From positions 1 through 64,000 of the forward strand of contig CAZEEG010000011.1 in NCBI GenBank assembly GCA_964511065.1: a stretch of 64,000 bases of DNA, given 5' to 3'. The first letter of the stretch is position 1. Every line of letters begins with the position of its first letter. Shown here piece after piece: positions 55,241 to 64,000 of this stretch. A model generated the notes under the pieces. It was given only the letters and a program-made list of their open reading frames with translations. It had not been told where the DNA came from and made no database searches. The stretch comes from CALBRZ01 sp964511065. GTDB taxonomy: Bacteria > Planctomycetota > Planctomycetia > Pirellulales > S012-138. A program made the position numbers and the translations under genes.

Positions 55241-56356
55241 CTATCGGGGCCGGTCCTGCTCGGCGTTCACCACGTGCTCGGCGGTCAACGTGCCATTCAT
55301 TTGCCGGACCACGGTCACCGCGCGGCGCATTTCTCTGAGCATTTGTTCCACCTGGGTGGGTAGCCGCTGGAGTTCTGCGTCGGTGCGCTCCGCGGAAAGC
55401 ACCCACACCATCAAGTCGCGCGGTTGTTGTGCGTCGATGGCGCTGCGCCAGGCGGCGAGGGCGGGCACCTGCGAAGCGTACATAGCCGCCGCTACGTCCG
55501 TTCGGTATTCGACCAGCAACTGCCGCATGCGTTCTTCGCTGCGAACCAGTTGGCCTACCGCACGCCGGGCGGCCTCATCGCCTTCCAGGTAGAGCGTCAC
55601 GAGGAACGAACCCGTCCCGCACACCTCGCGGCTATCGAGCGATCGCCACAGGCCGCGGCGGATGCCTTCGGCCCGGCAATGAACGTGGAGCACGTCGCCC
55701 CGCCAATCGACGGGTACGCGGATCAGGCACACAAACTGATGACCACCTTCCAGCGAGGTCTGCGACGAAGGTTTGAGCTTGTAATACACTCCGCGACCAC
55801 GGTCGAGCGTCCCGCTGGCGGCGAGCAGCTCTTGCGGCGGCAGCAGCTCGTAGCGCACTTGAACGCCGCGCTTGGTGCTGGCTTCGGCACTCGCGGATAG
55901 GGATACCACTTCGAGATTGGGCTTGGCCGCGATGCCGATCGATGCGCCGCTGTCCCGGCGCTTTTCCACGGCGATCGTACCGGCATAGGGTGAGATCAAC
56001 TCCGTCCGCGGCAGGTGATCGACAATCCTCAGTGTTTTCTCAGGGCTCTCGAACTGGAAATAAAGCTGCTCCAGGTCGGCCTCGTCTCCGCCCTGCAACA
56101 GGACCGAGACGTCGAACACGGCCTCAATCAGACGCTCGCCCGGGTTGAGCACGCCGAACTCCGGGGGAGTGACATCGCGGCAAGAAACCACATAAGCCAC
56201 GTCAAATTGCACTCGCGGCGGCGCGGCCCAAGCAGCCGAGCCGGCCCAGTTGGAACCTCCGGGGATTCCCACCCAGACAGCGGTCCAAATAACGATCCCC
56301 AAGAGTGCTGGCGGCGAAATGCGACGGGTGAGGGGAGCGAAAGTCGTGCGATCCAT
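55241..56356 (-). CDS. Exported protein of unknown function
   Basis: I start this 371-residue protein at the ATG at 56356, behind AAAGGAG; the longer frame to 56413 overlaps that site. The N-terminus has a long signal-like stretch (about 13-45, LLGIVIWTAVWVGIPGG) with an Ala-rich cleavage region near SAAWAAPP. The mature part looks like a beta-rich domain (about 50-270), then a helical C-terminal segment (about 275-350; EERMRQLLVEYRTDVAAAMY). I recognise no family. Neighbours are a small polar protein gene downstream and a divergent esterase gene. Confidence 0.75.
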   Translation of the reverse strand: MDRTTFAPLTRRISPPALLGIVIWTAVWVGIPGGSNWAGSAAWAAPPRVQFDVAYVVSCRDVTPPEFGVLNPGERLIEAVFDVSVLLQGGDEADLEQLYFQFESPEKTLRIVDHLPRTELISPYAGTIAVEKRRDSGASIGIAAKPNLEVVSLSASAEASTKRGVQVRYELLPPQELLAASGTLDRGRGVYYKLKPSSQTSLEGGHQFVCLIRVPVDWRGDVLHVHCRAEGIRRGLWRSLDSREVCGTGSFLVTLYLEGDEAARRAVGQLVRSEERMRQLLVEYRTDVAAAMYASQVPALAAWRSAIDAQQPRDLMVWVLSAERTDAELQRLPTQVEQMLREMRRAVTVVRQMNGTLTAEHVVNAEQDRPR

Positions 56357-57046
56357 CTCGACAAGACTCCTTTCGGTGAAACGCCCGCCATCGAATGACG
56401 GCGGCAAGTGCACCCAAGGCGTCGTGCCTTATCCGTGCGGATCGAATCACGCGGGAGATCCCGCTTCAGATAAGCGTGAAACTCCTCCGTGTAACTTCGC
56501 CCACGCAAAGTTTGCCTGACCCGTAGAGAGCGCAAACTTCACACTGCGCGTGCGACTCGGCTCCAATTGATCCGCGGCCTCTCCTGGCCGTGGGAATCGT
56601 AGGAATGCGCGATGGCCAAGGCAACGGTCGCACGCGTTTTTTCGATACTTGCGGCCAGAAACCAGGGCATCTATCGTGTGCTGCTGGCGACACTAGCACC
56701 GGATGGCGCTGCCGGCAGTAGGGCCGCCTGCCTTGCTGGCGCGAAGCTCGGTACCGATTGGTTTGGCGGATTCCGCCATGGCTGGCAGCCGGGGATCCTT
56801 ATGCATCTCCCGCTGACGACCAGCCAGTCAAGTAGACCTGAACCAAGCAGACCTGAACCGGGCCGCGTGCTGGATAACTGCGCAGCGTGTCCGCCTGATT
56901 CCGTGCCGGACCACCGAAGTGCGGCCCGATGGTGCCGGAATACAGTAGGGTTGCGGCGCCGACCATTCAACGACCGGAAACCTGACGACGCAACCAATCA
57001 TCAGCGTCCCAGTCGGAAAACTCTCACAGCAATACAGGGTTGCTCC
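56357..57046. other. 690-bp divergent spacer upstream of the esterase
   Basis: No gene is recognised; the esterase frame stays open to 56612 but without a start that fits a signal peptide. AGACCTGAACC occurs twice at 56834 and 56849 (15-bp period). No promoter is evident. Confidence 0.45.
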
Positions 57047-58345
57047 ATGAAATTTGTTCACGCTTGTTTGTGGTCCTCTTCTACTCCGGGCTGCCGCCAA
57101 CACCGCTTTACTTGGGTTGCTGCGTCCGCCGTCGCCTGGTTGGGCTGCGCGGCAATGGTCCTGCCAACCGCGGTGCCGGCCGCCGAGCCGCCCTCCACAG
57201 GCGCAAAGCTCCCCAGCGTGCAGAAGGTTTATCTGTGGCCCGAAGGCGCTCCGCACGTCAACGGCGAGGCCGAAGCGGACCGCCCGTTGCTTTACGTCTA
57301 CCTGCCGCCTCGGGAGAAAGCGACCGGGGCCGGCGTGGTCATCTGCCCTGGCGGCGGCTATTCCGGTCACGCCATGGATCACGAGGGCGTTCAGGTGGCC
57401 AACTTCTTTAACGAGCGTGGCGTGGCTGCCTTTGTGTTGCGTTACCGCTTGAGCCCTTATCGGCATCCGGTGCCTCTGCTCGATGCGCAACGGGCCATCC
57501 GCCTGGTTCGTCAACGTGCCCAGGAGTACGGCATTGATAAGGATCGACTGGGGATCATGGGCTTTTCCGCCGGCGGGCATCTGGCTGCCACGGCTGGCAC
57601 CCATTTCGATCAGGGCAATCCCCAGGCCGATGATCCGATCGACCGCGAAAGCTGCCGCCCCAGCTTCCTGGTGCTTTGCTATGCCGTGATCAGCCTGAAG
57701 GAGCCGTTCCACCACGGGGGTTCCCGCCGGAACCTGTTGGGAGAAAAAGCGGATGATCCCGAGTTGGTCGAAAACCTGTCCAACGAAAAACAGGTGACCA
57801 AGGACACGCCGCCAACCTTCCTGTTCCATACCGACGAAGATACCGGCGTCCCGCCGGAAAACAGTGTGGCGTTCTACCTGGCCCTGCGCAAGGCGGGCGT
57901 GCCCGCCGAAATGCACATCTACAGCAAGGGGCCACATGGTGTCGGCCTCATGCCCGGCGATCCCGTGCTTTCGACCTGGGCCAAGCGCCTGGCCGACTGG
58001 TTGACGACCTCTGGTTTCTTGAGCGACGCCCCCCGGGCACCCGTCCAGGGGCACGTGAAGTTCGACGGCGAACCGCTTTCGTTCGGAACGATTGCGTTCA
58101 CGCCGCTGGACGGGATCGGCAAACCCACGGCCGTGGCCCGGGTGCGCAATGGCAATTACCGGCTTTCGGCAACGGCCGGTCCCACAGTGGGGCCCTGCAA
58201 AGTCACGGTTACGCGCTTGAGCCAGAGTGTCATCAGCATGGTGCCCACCGTTACCGGCGCCGAGCAGATTGAAGCCAACGGCGGCGAACCGGTCGAGATT
58301 GCGGCCGAGGGCAACAAGCTGGATTTTGAGCTCCGCTCGAAGTGA
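57047..58345 (+). CDS. Exported alpha/beta-hydrolase (BD-FAE/acetylxylan esterase-like) with added beta domain
   Basis: This 432-residue protein starts at the ATG at 57047, giving a signal peptide (about 20-47, ending VPAAE). The hydrolase domain has the oxyanion region CPGGGYSGHAMDHEG, the nucleophile elbow GFSAGGH, Asp in HTDEDTGVPPENS and His in GPHGVGL. This is the pattern of the BD-FAE/AXE-type esterases that deacetylate plant polysaccharides. From about residue 330 a separate domain (VQGHVKFDGEPLSFGTIAFTP) resembles the transthyretin-like/carboxypeptidase-regulatory domains of planctomycete lipoproteins. The fusion is unusual. Only a weak AGGG site precedes the start. Confidence 0.88.
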   Translation: MKFVHACLWSSSTPGCRQHRFTWVAASAVAWLGCAAMVLPTAVPAAEPPSTGAKLPSVQKVYLWPEGAPHVNGEAEADRPLLYVYLPPREKATGAGVVICPGGGYSGHAMDHEGVQVANFFNERGVAAFVLRYRLSPYRHPVPLLDAQRAIRLVRQRAQEYGIDKDRLGIMGFSAGGHLAATAGTHFDQGNPQADDPIDRESCRPSFLVLCYAVISLKEPFHHGGSRRNLLGEKADDPELVENLSNEKQVTKDTPPTFLFHTDEDTGVPPENSVAFYLALRKAGVPAEMHIYSKGPHGVGLMPGDPVLSTWAKRLADWLTTSGFLSDAPRAPVQGHVKFDGEPLSFGTIAFTPLDGIGKPTAVARVRNGNYRLSATAGPTVGPCKVTVTRLSQSVISMVPTVTGAEQIEANGGEPVEIAAEGNKLDFELRSK

Positions 58346-58451
58346 AGCTGTAGCGCTCGATGTCGCGTAGCACCAAGCCTTTCGCGGCTGCGGTACAGGG
58401 GGGCGCGACGCTCGCGGTAACATGGCAACGCCAGATACTGCGCACAAAATC

Positions 58452-58486
58452 GCCCGGCGGCCAGCAACGTAAGCCGACCGCCGGGC
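58452..58486 (-). terminator. Terminator of the WD40 gene
   Basis: GCCCGGCGG and CCGCCGGGC form a perfect 9-bp stem with a 17-base loop. Read on the minus strand, the stem is followed by GATTTTG and lies 23 bp past the WD40 stop codon. It could also serve the convergent esterase gene. Confidence 0.7.
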
Positions 58487-58508
58487 TTGATTGATGCCGC
58501 AACCAGCG

Positions 58509-61500
58509 CTACTGCGCTTCGTTGGGAATTTTGATCATCAGTAGCCGCGGGTCGCTCGTACCGACGGCCAGTTCTTTCCCGTCTGGCGAGTAGGCCAATG
58601 AGTACGCCGCTTTCACCGGCAGGGACTGCTCCATCAATTTCTTTCCGGAGAGGTCCCAGATGATGAGCGTTCCGGCGTAACCCAAGGTGGCGACGCGCTG
58701 GCCGGAAGGGCTGAACGCCAACTGGTAGATATGGTCTTCATGCCCTGACGTGGTGAGATCGGGCGCCGATTGGCCGGTTCGCCACAGGTGCCAGGTCTTG
58801 GCCAGACCGCCGGCGGCATAGCGGCTGCCATCGGGCGCGAAGGCAATATCGTACAGGCCATCCTCGATGCCGTCAGTAATCTCGGTTTGCTGCCGCCCGT
58901 TGCTGGCATCCCAGATTCGTACCGACTTATCGCCAGAGGAACTGATGAGTTGCCGACCATCGGGATGGAAGGCCACGGCATAGACTTGGCTAGCGTGGCC
59001 GGTGCAGTTGGCGTAGTTTTGGCCGGTTTCCGTGTTCCAGAGCTTGATGGTATTGTCGGCTCCGGCCGAGGCCAGTTTGCTGCCGTCGGCACTGAACGCC
59101 AGCCCATACACGTGCTGGCTGTGGCCGGTGAGGTTGAACCGGGCCTCAAGATTGGCTGGCAGCCACCGCCGCACCGTCTTATCGGCGCTAACGGTGAACA
59201 GCGTGCGAGCATCGGGCGTGAGGATCACGCTGGCGATGGGGCCGGTGTGGCCGGTGCACTGCTGGCCCGATTCCAGTTGCTGCATGCCCTGCACTTGCCG
59301 CAAGGCATAGTTGCGGATGATGCGGTCTTCGCCGGCGACCATGATCTTCTTGCCGTCGGCATTGATGGCAACATCGACAATCGCGGCCGGCAGCGAGGTT
59401 TCGGCGATCAATTGCCCATTCACATTCCACAGGCGGAGGGTCTTTTGATCGGCCGTCACCAGGAGTTGGCCGTTGCTGCTGCGGTCGAGGCAGCGGGTGA
59501 CCTGGTTGGGGCCCTCGAGCTTCCGCACCAGCGTAAGGTTTGAGGTGTTCCAGTTTCCGATCACCCGATCATCACCGCAGGTGAAAAACTGGGCGCCGTT
59601 GGTAGTGAGGGCGATATCGTGGATGGCCCCTTCATGCAGCTTGGCCGATCGCTGCGCCGCGATCGTCACGATTTGCGCAGCGTTCTGGCTGCTGCCCAAC
59701 ACCAGCTTGGTGCTGTCGGTGGTGAAGGCCACGGATTGCACCCCGCCGGCGGCGGCGAATTCCTCGCCCAGCGTCCCACTGGCCAGTTCGTACAGCCGGC
59801 CGCGCCCATCGGCGCTGCCTGCCGCCAGCCGCGTATTGTTGGGCGAGAAGGCCAGGGTTTGTACGGCCTGGGGCGTTTCCCAGGCAAACGTCTGTTGGGC
59901 ATCGGCCAGGTTCCACACGCGCACCTGCTTGTCGGCCCCGCCGGCGGCCACATACTTGTTGTCGTTGCTGATGGCCACCGCCGCGACTTCACCACCAGAA
60001 CCGGCAAACGAACGTTCCTCCTTGATCGCGGCGAGATTGCCCACGTTCCACAGCCGAACGGCCCGATCGGCCCCGCCCGTGGCCAGGAAGCCGCCATTGC
60101 TGTTATATGCCAGGCTCCGAATCGCTCCCTCGTGTGCCTTAATGGCGGCGAGTGCATTGACGGGCCGCATCACCACGCGGCCGTCTTGGCCGGCAATGGA
60201 TGCCGTCTTGCCGTCGGTTGAGAACACCGCGCCGGTGGTTGCCGCCGGCAGCGTGTACCGCTGGAGCTCGACGCCGGCAGCCACGTCCCAGACCCGGGCG
60301 GTCTTGTCCGCACTGGCAGTGATGATTCGCTTGGCATCAGCCGTAAAGGCGACCGACGCTACGGCGCCTTCCTGTTTGGCGATGGTCGCGACCTTGGCAC
60401 CATCGGCCAGCTTGAAGATGCGAACGTCCTTGGCATCGGTCGCCACGGCAACCAGTTGATTATCGTTGCTCAGCGCCATGGAGGTTGGCGTGGCATCCAC
60501 GTTAATCGTTCGTAGGGCATTGCCGTCGGCCGGATTCCACACCCGCACGCTCTTGTCGCCGGCGGAGACAAGCTGCGCGCCGTTGGGCGTGAACTGCACG
60601 GCAACAATGGGGCCGCTATGGCCCTGGATATCGCGGACAGGTTCGCCGTCGGCGGCGTTCCACACCTTGAGCAGATTGTTGGATGCGCCCACGATCTGGG
60701 CGCCGTTGGGGCTGATGGCCACGGCGACCACGGGCGCGTCCTGCCCTTCGATGGTCCGCACCAGGTTGCCGTCGCTCACGTTGAACAGGCGGATCTTCTT
60801 GTCGTCCGATCCGGTGACCACCTGGCTGCTGTTGGCCGAGAACGCAGCCGATCGCACCGCGGCCTCGTGCCCTGCGAGGGCCTTGTGTTCGGCACCATCG
60901 GCCGTTTTGAGCAGCTTGGCCGTCTTGTCATCGCTGGCCGTCAGCAGGTAGCTGTTGTTGGGGGCTACGGCCAGGCTGCGAATTGGCGACTTGTGAGGCG
61001 TAAGTTCGCGGCCTTCGGCAATCGGCATTTGCCAGATGCGCGCGATGCCGTCGCCTCCAGCAGTCGCCACGTACTGGTTGTTGGGGTGATAGACGACTGC
61101 CGTGACCGGACCGGCGTGCGCTTGCAGTACGCCCGCTGCTGCGCCATCGGCCGACTTGAACCAGCGGACGGTTCCTTCGGCATCGCCGGCGGCCAGGAAG
61201 TTGCTGTCGCGGCTGACGGCCAGGCTCCGCACCGGGCTGCCGGTGTTCACCGCTCGGGCCTGCTTGCCATCGGCGACGTTGTAGATGCGAATCTGGCCAT
61301 CGTCCGACCCGGCAGCCATAAACTGATTGTTGAACGCCGTGACCACCGCTTGCACCGGCTTGGTAGCGCCGGCCAGGGCAATGGGTGCGGTTGGCGGCCA
61401 GGCAAACACGCGAACGGTGCCATCGCCTCCCGCGGCCAGCACGGTCCGGTTGTCGGTGCTGATGACCACGGCAGCGACATTTGGCGAATGGATCGTGCCG

Positions 61501-62084
61501 GTCGCTTTTCCATCGGCCAGGTTCCAGCCGTGGATCGTGCCGTCGTCGCAGGCGGCCAGGACGATCTTATTGTCGGGGCTGATGGCCAGCGAAATCGCGA
61601 CCCCCGTTGCGCCCGCCAGGTCGCGGACATGCTTGTTCTCGGCCGCGTCCCAAACCTTGATCGCCTTGGAGCGATCGGCAGTGACCAAAAACTTGCCATC
61701 AGGGCTGATCGCCGCCGCTGTGCCTTCGGCCGCCAGGTCAGGAAGCTTGGCAATCTCTGAACTCAGCGGTACGTCGTATACCTTCACCGTGCGATCCAGG
61801 CCCGAAGTGGCGAACTGCTGCCCGTCGGGCGAGACGGCCACGCACAGCACCAGGTTTTGATGGTCGGCAATGGTGCGGACCACCTTGCCAGTTTCGCGAT
61901 CCCACAGCTTTACGGAGTGATCGAAACTGCCCGTGATGACGAGCTTGCCGTCGGGCGTGAACGCGACCGCGTAAATCGGGTCTTCGTGCCCGGTGAAGTA
62001 TGCAATTTGCGCGTGGCCCACGCTTGGCAGTCCGGCCGCGCACCAGGCGGCCAGGCTCGCTAACAATATTCGCGCTACACTCAT
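58509..62084 (-). CDS. Exported WD40-repeat protein, about 28 repeats
   Basis: From the ATG at 62084, behind AAAGGAAAG, the protein has 1191 residues and a signal peptide (about 1-26, ending VGHAQ). The rest consists of about 28 WD40 repeats with the usual alternation, for example GHEDPIYAVAFTPDGKLVITG and DHSVKLWDRETG. That is enough for four seven-bladed propellers and leaves almost no room for another domain. Most WD40 proteins work inside cells; an exported pure WD40 protein suggests a periplasmic or planctomycete-specific scaffold. No kinase or protease domain is fused to it. The gene stands alone with its own terminator. Confidence 0.9.
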   Translation of the reverse strand: MSVARILLASLAAWCAAGLPSVGHAQIAYFTGHEDPIYAVAFTPDGKLVITGSFDHSVKLWDRETGKVVRTIADHQNLVLCVAVSPDGQQFATSGLDRTVKVYDVPLSSEIAKLPDLAAEGTAAAISPDGKFLVTADRSKAIKVWDAAENKHVRDLAGATGVAISLAISPDNKIVLAACDDGTIHGWNLADGKATGTIHSPNVAAVVISTDNRTVLAAGGDGTVRVFAWPPTAPIALAGATKPVQAVVTAFNNQFMAAGSDDGQIRIYNVADGKQARAVNTGSPVRSLAVSRDSNFLAAGDAEGTVRWFKSADGAAAGVLQAHAGPVTAVVYHPNNQYVATAGGDGIARIWQMPIAEGRELTPHKSPIRSLAVAPNNSYLLTASDDKTAKLLKTADGAEHKALAGHEAAVRSAAFSANSSQVVTGSDDKKIRLFNVSDGNLVRTIEGQDAPVVAVAISPNGAQIVGASNNLLKVWNAADGEPVRDIQGHSGPIVAVQFTPNGAQLVSAGDKSVRVWNPADGNALRTINVDATPTSMALSNDNQLVAVATDAKDVRIFKLADGAKVATIAKQEGAVASVAFTADAKRIITASADKTARVWDVAAGVELQRYTLPAATTGAVFSTDGKTASIAGQDGRVVMRPVNALAAIKAHEGAIRSLAYNSNGGFLATGGADRAVRLWNVGNLAAIKEERSFAGSGGEVAAVAISNDNKYVAAGGADKQVRVWNLADAQQTFAWETPQAVQTLAFSPNNTRLAAGSADGRGRLYELASGTLGEEFAAAGGVQSVAFTTDSTKLVLGSSQNAAQIVTIAAQRSAKLHEGAIHDIALTTNGAQFFTCGDDRVIGNWNTSNLTLVRKLEGPNQVTRCLDRSSNGQLLVTADQKTLRLWNVNGQLIAETSLPAAIVDVAINADGKKIMVAGEDRIIRNYALRQVQGMQQLESGQQCTGHTGPIASVILTPDARTLFTVSADKTVRRWLPANLEARFNLTGHSQHVYGLAFSADGSKLASAGADNTIKLWNTETGQNYANCTGHASQVYAVAFHPDGRQLISSSGDKSVRIWDASNGRQQTEITDGIEDGLYDIAFAPDGSRYAAGGLAKTWHLWRTGQSAPDLTTSGHEDHIYQLAFSPSGQRVATLGYAGTLIIWDLSGKKLMEQSLPVKAAYSLAYSPDGKELAVGTSDPRLLMIKIPNEAQ

Positions 62085-62564
62085 GACGGCTTTCCTTTGA
62101 AGTTGGTATGGTTGGCGCGCGGTTGGCTTCCCTACGTATGACCATCGGGGGCATCGGCTGAAACCACACGATGGCGCCCCCCTCGTCATGGCGGCACGCC
62201 AGGCGAGTGCGCCCGCCAATGTAATCGCTACCCGTGGACAGGGCAAAGTCGTCTGGACGATTCGGGCATGAGGGCTGCCGGCGCACGTCGTCTGCCGCGT
62301 TTCGTTCGGCGCATCGCCTCCCCCCACGCATCGGATCGGGCATTACCGCGTGCTGCCAACGCCTGAGGCTGGTGGATGCGGTCGACCGCGGTGGCGACGG
62401 GTTGCCGCGCAGCTTTGACGGCGGTCACACTACAGCAAAGTGGTCGACAGCCCAGCGGTGCGACCTTAGGCTTGAGCAAGGGGGGAACGCCCCCACATGC
62501 GTTCTATTGATCCAATCCTGCTTTAGGTTTCGCAAAAACCGCGTCTGCGGAAGGAGTCGCTGCG
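62085..62564. other. 480-bp divergent spacer between the WD40 and cobalamin-binding genes
   Basis: No gene, repeat or clear promoter. I looked for the conserved cobalamin-riboswitch box before the right-hand gene and did not find it. Confidence 0.45.
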
Positions 62565-63479
62565 ATGCCTCCCCGGATTGCTACGCTGTTGGCCAGCGCG
62601 ACGGAAATTGTCTATGCCCTGGGGTTTGGCGATTGCATCGTCGGCGTGAGCCACGAGTGCGACTATCCTCTCCAGGCCGCCGAGAAACCCCGTCTCACCT
62701 CCAGCCGCATCGACGCCGCGGCAGCCAGCGATCAGATTGACCGCCAGGTTCGGGAGCATTTGTCCGCTGGTGCGTCGTTGTACGCGATTGATGTGGCACG
62801 GTTGGCCACGCTGGCTCCGGAGCTGATTATCACTCAGGCGCAGTGCGATGTGTGCGCGGTGCGATACGCCGACGTGGTGGAGGCGGTTAAAAGCGAGCCA
62901 GCCCTGCGAAACGCGCAAGTGCTCGCCCTGAACCCGCAAACCTTTCGTGACGTGCTGGATGACGTGCGCCGGGTGGGGGACGCCGTGGGATGCCCGCAGC
63001 GGGCAGATGCCTATGTCGCGGAGCTATCGGCCCGCATGGAGCAGGTGGCAGCGGTAGGCCGCTCGATTCCGCCTGAGCGGCGGCCGCGTGTGGCGTGTAT
63101 CGAGTGGACCGACCCGTTGATGCTGGCCGGCAATTGGATGCCAGAGATGGTTGAGATGGCGGGCGGCACCAACCTGCTCACCAAGGCCGGGGAGCACAGT
63201 CCAGCTTGCCGCTGGGAAGACCTTCGTGCAGCCGATCCGGAAGTGATCGTGGTTTGCCCTTGTGGGTTTGACCTGGCACGAACTAAGGAAGAGTTGGCTA
63301 CGCTGGAGGCGCTGCCTGGGTGGAGTGAACTGCCGGCGGTCAGGAATCACCGCGTTTACCCGGTCGACGGCAACGCGTATTTCAACCGGTCGGGTCCGCG
63401 CATGGTCGATAGCCTGGAGATGCTGGCTCGATGCATCCATCCTGAGCGATTCGGGAACGACATGGTTGAAAATTGTTGA
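62565..63479 (+). CDS. BtuF-like cobalamin-binding protein without a signal peptide
   Basis: This 304-residue protein has the fold of ABC-transporter substrate-binding proteins of the vitamin B12/iron-siderophore class (BtuF/FepB-like): IATLLASATEIVYALGFGDCIVGVSHECDYP, then LAPELIITQAQCDVC, then NWMPEMVEMAGG, then VYPVDGNAYFNRSGPR. The start, after AAGGAG, leads directly into the first beta strand with no signal peptide or lipobox. It should therefore be cytoplasmic unless the true start is missed. No btuC or btuD gene lies near. Proteins of this type are often annotated simply as cobalamin-binding. Confidence 0.85.
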   Translation: MPPRIATLLASATEIVYALGFGDCIVGVSHECDYPLQAAEKPRLTSSRIDAAAASDQIDRQVREHLSAGASLYAIDVARLATLAPELIITQAQCDVCAVRYADVVEAVKSEPALRNAQVLALNPQTFRDVLDDVRRVGDAVGCPQRADAYVAELSARMEQVAAVGRSIPPERRPRVACIEWTDPLMLAGNWMPEMVEMAGGTNLLTKAGEHSPACRWEDLRAADPEVIVVCPCGFDLARTKEELATLEALPGWSELPAVRNHRVYPVDGNAYFNRSGPRMVDSLEMLARCIHPERFGNDMVENC

Positions 63480-63797
63480 TGGCTGCGCCGCCGATGCCGG
63501 CTAATGAATGATGGTCGCCGGGAATCGTTCGCATGGCTGCACGATTGTTTGCAATTCGCACGTACGGCATGCCATCAAGCGGACATTCGCCGCACGGCAA
63601 CCAATAGAAACCCACACCGAGAAGAATGACTCTTCGCGGGTCCGTGTCGGGGACGGCGAATGAAACGGACCGCGCAAAAATCTGCGGCAGGCGAAGCCGG
63701 AGCCTCGCCTGCCGCTCAAGTGACCTGCGGCACCCTCCCGCACTCCCCAGTAGGTCGGGCGCGTGCAGGTCATTCATGAATGACAATTCGCGGGTGA
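63480..63797. other. 318-bp convergent spacer near the right edge
   Basis: Between the cobalamin-binding gene and the partial Pro/Ala-rich gene I see no gene, RNA or clear terminator. Confidence 0.45.
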
Positions 63798-64000
63798 TTA
63801 CAACCGCGGGGCCGGAGCTTCCACGGCGTTGTCTTCGGCCGGGGCCGGGGGCTGGTCCAAGCCGGCCGGGCCAAGAGTTGCCGGGGCCAGTTCGATGGCG
63901 TCTGGCGACAACAGCGGCGCGGCCTGCTCGGCTTCAGGCGCTTGCGGTTCCGCAGGGGCGCTGTCGGCCGGCTGCGATGGGGGAGCAATAGGCGCCCCTT
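63798..64000 (-). CDS. C-terminus of a Pro/Ala-rich protein (cut by window edge)
   Basis: A minus-strand frame is open from the window end to a TAA at 63798, giving 66 complete codons. It reads as low-complexity Pro/Ala/Glu sequence (APAEPQAPEAEQAAPL) with strong third-position GC, typical of a disordered tail. The start and any domain lie outside the window, so the protein cannot be named. The competing 72-codon frame here is Arg-rich and less protein-like. Confidence 0.5.
   Translation of the reverse strand, partial: GAPIAPPSQPADSAPAEPQAPEAEQAAPLLSPDAIELAPATLGPAGLDQPPAPAEDNAVEAPAPRL

Noticed and set aside
56828..58447. Minus-strand open frame of 539 codons opposite the esterase
   Set aside because: Antisense shadow of a clear hydrolase gene with a catalytic triad.
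62085..62564. Cobalamin riboswitch before the cobalamin-binding protein gene
   Set aside because: I could not find the conserved box or a matching long structured leader.
63382..63786. 134-codon minus-strand frame near the right edge
   Set aside because: It overlaps the end of the cobalamin-binding gene in antisense and has no ribosome site or domain.

Overview
The window is GC-rich bacterial DNA that looks like a chromosomal segment of a planctomycete, most probably of the order Pirellulales. The evidence is a DUF1501 protein with a twin-arginine leader, a DUF1559 pseudopilin, exported PQQ/WD40 propeller proteins, a metallophosphatase-like protein fused to a multihaem cytochrome, zinc-ribbon TolQ-like proteins, and generous non-coding spacers with GC-rich hairpins. 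I see about 40 protein genes. I see no rRNA, tRNA, CRISPR array, insertion sequence, phage or integrase.

Layout. 1-8.8 kb: DUF1501 protein, full-length Lhr helicase, a membrane-anchored ComEA-like helix-hairpin-helix protein, and LexA behind an 825-bp spacer that holds a TGTACA element and a 17-bp tandem repeat. 8.8-15.8 kb: a tyrosine-rich exported protein, an AlaC-type aminotransferase, an FtsK translocase with a very acidic tail, and an FAH-family hydrolase. 16-19.6 kb: a three-gene set coding for a zinc-ribbon TolQ/ExbB-like protein and two different TolR/ExbD-like coiled-coil proteins. 20-26.7 kb: glucose-6-phosphate dehydrogenase, then divergently an exported LecA-like protein, a PQQ-propeller protein and an LRR lipoprotein. 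26.8-36.6 kb: a glycogen-to-trehalose block (GH15 and TreZ on minus; TreY and GlgX/TreX on plus). 36.6-39.3 kb: DUF1559 pseudopilin, small lipoprotein and membrane protein behind a near-consensus promoter. 39.5-44.1 kb: a partial Tad pilus module (TadG-like, TadE-like, prepilin peptidase, two tiny pilin-like proteins). 44.6-64 kb: Hsp70 family protein, acetyltransferase, small proteins, haem lipoprotein, Lgt with a PDZ insert, PurF, exported proteins, an esterase, a 1191-residue WD40 protein, a cobalamin-binding-type protein, and the C-terminus of a Pro/Ala-rich protein at the right edge.

How the genes work together. The clearest pathway is trehalose formation: GlgX/TreX trims branched glucan, TreY turns the reducing end into a trehalosyl unit, TreZ releases trehalose, and GH15 may hydrolyse residual glucan or trehalose. 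The prepilin peptidase probably processes the two small pilins beside it. Lgt can lipidate the lipoproteins seen here. The least familiar system is the TolQ/TolR-like trio: one TolR-like protein keeps the membrane aspartate expected of a proton channel and the other has serine there. Together with the long predicted helical tail on the TolQ-like protein, this suggests an asymmetric ion-driven stator of unknown purpose. Functions are inferred by reading motifs; no database search was run.
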